Assembly: GCA_947480815.1 (NCBI GenBank)
Contig: CANKEA010000059.1
Location: 1 to 7,082, forward strand
DNA length: 7,082 nucleotides
Direction of reading: 5' to 3'
DNA from: Caulobacterales bacterium
GTDB taxonomy: Bacteria; Pseudomonadota; Alphaproteobacteria; Caulobacterales; Caulobacteraceae
The stretch's first letter is position 1; every line of letters begins with the position of its first letter. A program made the position numbers and the translations under genes. Of this stretch, positions 5,300-7,082 are shown in pieces. The notes under the pieces are model-generated. The model was not told where the DNA came from and did not search any database. It was given only the letters and a program-made list of their open reading frames with translations.

Positions 5300-6474
5300 G
5301 CCACTTGCCCTGCAGCCCAGCCGCTGGCCCAAGCCCACTGGAAATTGTAGCCACCGAGCCACCCGGTGACGTCCACCGCCTCGCCGATAAAATGAAGGCC
5401 GGGAACAATCCTCGCCGCCAGGGTCTTAGACTCCAGATCGTCGGTGTCGACCCCGCCCAACGTTACCTCGGCGGTGCGATAGCCTTCTGAGCCCACCGGC
5501 TTGACCGTCCAGGCGTTCACAGAGTGCGCCAGGGCCTGCAGTACCGCATCCGGTGCGTCACCCACTGTTCCGCCGAGCCCGGCGCACAGGGTCTCGGCCA
5601 GGCGCGCCGGCAGATAGGCCGCCAGCACGGTATCGCATCGGCGTTTGCCCGTGGTCTTCTTAGCTTCTCGCAGCACCGCCAAGATGTCGATGCCAGGGGC
5701 CAGGTCGATGGTGATGGCGTCGCCCTCGCGCCAATAGGAGCTGATCTGCAAGATCGCCGGACCGGAGAGGCCGCGATGGGTGAACAGCAGACCTTCCTCG
5801 AACACCGTCCCGCCATGACGGACGCGCGCCTGCACCGAGACGCCCGACAGCGGTGCCAGCTTCTCCAGCAGCCCGGCCTCAAACGTCAGGGGAACCAGGG
5901 CGGGCCGCGTTTCAGTCACCCGCAGGCCGAACTGCCGCGCTACATCATAGGCAAAGCCGGTAGCCCCCATCTTGGGGATAGACTTGCCGCCGGTGGCGAT
6001 GACCAGGGATTGGCAGTCAACCAACTGTCCGCCGACGTCCAGGGCGAACCCGTCGTTGGTCTTCTCAAGCGCTCCGGCGCTGACCCCAAGCCGCAGCTTC
6101 GCGCCGGCGGCCTTCATCTCCGCGAGCAGCATGTCGATGATCTGGCGCGCTCTGTCGTCACAGAACAACTGGCCCAAAGCCTTTTCATGAAAGGCTATGC
6201 CGTGCCGTGTCACTAGGCTGATAAAGTCCGCCGGCGTGTAGCGGCTCAGCGCGCTGATGCAGAAATGTGGATTGTCGGAGAGGAAGTTTTTCCGCGCTGC
6301 CGTTCCGATATTGGTGAAGTTGCATCGCCCGCCGCCGCTGATACGGATTTTCTCGCCGGGAGCGGACGCATGATCGAGGATCAGCACGCGCCGGCCACGT
6401 TTGCCGGCCTCGATGGCGCACATCATCCCGGCCGCGCCGGCACCAATCACAACAACGTCGAAACTCTGATCCAT
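5296..6474 (-). CDS. YhiN/HI0933 (BaiN/RdsA) family FAD-dependent flavoprotein
   Basis: This is a 392-residue flavoprotein of the HI0933/YhiN family (E. coli YhiN is 400 residues). It shows a Rossmann FAD site VVVIGAGAAGMMCA (7-20), the family signature KIRISGGGRCNFTN (42-55), ATGGKSIPKMGATG in the middle, FTHRGLSGPAILQIS, and the C-terminal GEAVDVTGWLGGYNFQWAWASG that closes the FAD fold. As I recall, E. coli YhiN was recently identified as RdsA, which reduces U2449 of 23S rRNA to dihydrouridine; older names tie a relative (BaiN) to bile-acid metabolism. For this subfamily the substrate is inferred only. The start at 6474 (MDQSFDVVV) fits the family; the frame is open up to 6687, but that extension runs antisense across the plus-strand small ORF and has no family likeness. 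No strong Shine-Dalgarno sequence is present. The 3' end shares CTAG with the pseudouridine synthase gene. Confidence 0.9.
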   Translation of the reverse strand: MDQSFDVVVIGAGAAGMMCAIEAGKRGRRVLILDHASAPGEKIRISGGGRCNFTNIGTAARKNFLSDNPHFCISALSRYTPADFISLVTRHGIAFHEKALGQLFCDDRARQIIDMLLAEMKAAGAKLRLGVSAGALEKTNDGFALDVGGQLVDCQSLVIATGGKSIPKMGATGFAYDVARQFGLRVTETRPALVPLTFEAGLLEKLAPLSGVSVQARVRHGGTVFEEGLLFTHRGLSGPAILQISSYWREGDAITIDLAPGIDILAVLREAKKTTGKRRCDTVLAAYLPARLAETLCAGLGGTVGDAPDAVLQALAHSVNAWTVKPVGSEGYRTAEVTLGGVDTDDLESKTLAARIVPGLHFIGEAVDVTGWLGGYNFQWAWASGWAAGQVA

Positions 6475-6561
6475 GCAACCCGATAGCACGAAGACTTGCG
6501 CGGTTCGCGTCGTCGCTGGAAACTGATGCCAAGATTGCCGTCGGGCGCGAGACGAAACCCC

Positions 6562-6711
6562 ATGAACCGCACCTTGACCGGCCCTGTGCTGGCTGCCCTC
6601 GTCGCCTTGCCCCCGGCACCGATCTATACCGACCAGAAGAATCAGCACGGCAAGGCCTGCGAACTCTGCGTAAGCCCTGGCGGACACGTCGCGACCAAGT
6701 CTCTCAGCTAG
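6562..6711 (+). CDS. Hypothetical small protein with possible export signal
   Basis: This 49-codon ORF begins MNRTLTGPVLAALVALPPAP. That is a short basic start, then a hydrophobic and Ala/Leu-rich stretch that could be a signal peptide or membrane anchor. The tail is polar, with a CxxC pair (KACELCVSPGG, about 32-42). I do not recognise the family. Third-position bases are mostly G or C (about 80%), as in the neighbouring real genes, and it ends 14 bp before the aminotransferase start, so the two may be co-transcribed. Against it: there is no clear Shine-Dalgarno sequence, the length is small and the signal peptide is weak. An upstream in-frame ATG at 6496 exists, but the added residues are Arg-rich and look non-coding. 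The CxxC could bind metal or form a disulphide if exported; that is conjecture. Confidence 0.42.
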   Translation: MNRTLTGPVLAALVALPPAPIYTDQKNQHGKACELCVSPGGHVATKSLS

Positions 6712-6725
6712 GGGATTTGCCGCCC

Positions 6726-7082
6726 ATGGTTCACCCCGTCTATGCCCAGATGCCGCCGACTATCTTCGACGAGATGAGCGGATTGGCGCGGCAGCACAGC
6801 GCCATCAACCTGGGTCAGGGTTTCCCGGACGCGCCAGGGCCATTGCCGATCCTGCAGGCTGCCGCCGAGGCGCTACTGACGGGCTCCAACCAGTATCCGC
6901 CGTCGATTGGCCTGCCGGCCCTTCGCCAGGCCGCCGCAGCGCACTACAGGCGAACCCAGGGGCTGGACCTGGATTGGCAGACCCAGGTGGTTGTGACCTC
7001 GGGCGCTACCGAGGCGATCGCCAGCGCCTTGTTGGCTCTGGTGCAGGCTGGCGACGAGGTCGGGCTGATCCAGCCGCTCTAC
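6726..7082 (+). CDS. PLP-dependent class I/II aminotransferase, N-terminal part (3' end outside window)
   Basis: The first 119 residues are those of a fold-type I aminotransferase in the kynurenine/methionine/N-succinyldiaminopimelate aminotransferase-like group. Motifs are INLGQGFPD (27-35), the substrate-binding arm; NQYPPSIGLPALRQA (55-69); VTSGATEA (90-97), part of the PLP-phosphate site; and GDEVGLIQPLY (109-119), where the sequence leaves the window just before the residues that stack on PLP. The catalytic lysine is not visible. The N-terminus HPVYAQMPPTIFDEMS resembles alphaproteobacterial members of this group. ATG 6726 has GGGGA about ten bases upstream. The amino-acid substrate cannot be decided from this part. 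It is the downstream gene of a possible two-gene unit with the small ORF at 6562. Confidence 0.9.
   Translation, partial: MVHPVYAQMPPTIFDEMSGLARQHSAINLGQGFPDAPGPLPILQAAAEALLTGSNQYPPSIGLPALRQAAAAHYRRTQGLDLDWQTQVVVTSGATEAIASALLALVQAGDEVGLIQPLY

Noticed and set aside
6495..6525. Possible plus-strand promoter (TTGCGCG ... GCTGGAAA) before the small ORF
   Set aside because: Both boxes match the consensus poorly, so it cannot be told from background.
6475..6687. N-terminal extension of the YhiN-family gene
   Set aside because: The family begins at the Rossmann strand right after MDQSF; the extension has no family likeness and lies antisense to the better-looking small ORF at 6562.
1..7082. Mobile elements, CRISPR arrays, phage genes or a novel defence or metabolic system
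   Set aside because: There are no transposase, integrase, direct-repeat array, flanking inverted repeats or unknown multi-gene cassette; all long genes belong to familiar core families.

Overview
The window looks like an ordinary chromosomal segment of a high-GC alphaproteobacterium, most likely in or near the Caulobacterales (Caulobacter, Phenylobacterium or Brevundimonas type). Three things suggest this. One gene is a close match to the single-domain cell-cycle regulator CpdR. One promoter fits the Caulobacter housekeeping consensus. One intergenic RNA carries the alphaproteobacterial MmgR/alpha-r8 ten-base signature. I see no phage, transposon, plasmid or CRISPR sequence, so the interest lies mainly in the intergenic DNA.

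Layout, left to right. Positions 1-579 (minus) hold the N-terminal part of a DmeF-type cation-efflux transporter, cut by the window edge. Next come tRNA-Val(GAC) at 708-782 (minus) with its own promoter, and cpdR at 850-1206 (minus). A 120-bp divergent spacer carries a Caulobacter-type promoter for the N-formylglutamate amidohydrolase family gene at 1327-2268 (plus), with a predicted 5' leader of only about four bases. The 395-bp gap at 2269-2663 has no convincing protein gene. It holds a small RNA of about 79 nt on the minus strand with promoter, seed and terminator, then an AT-rich patch with a perfect FNR/FixK-type palindrome upstream of typA.

From 2664 the plus strand carries typA (ribosome-associated GTPase) and, 26 bp later, a RluF-like rRNA pseudouridine synthase. 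A perfect hairpin encloses the typA stop codon. The pseudouridine synthase ends tail-to-tail, sharing the four bases CTAG, with a minus-strand YhiN/RdsA-family flavoprotein (5296-6474). Divergent from that is a small possible exported ORF (6562-6711), then the start of a PLP-dependent class I/II aminotransferase that leaves the window at 7082.

Functional themes. typA, the pseudouridine synthase and the YhiN/RdsA flavoprotein all point to assembly or modification of the large ribosomal subunit. CpdR links to ClpXP-dependent cell-cycle proteolysis. The sRNA and the FNR/FixK box suggest control by nutrient status and oxygen respectively, but this is inference from sequence and no expression data were available.
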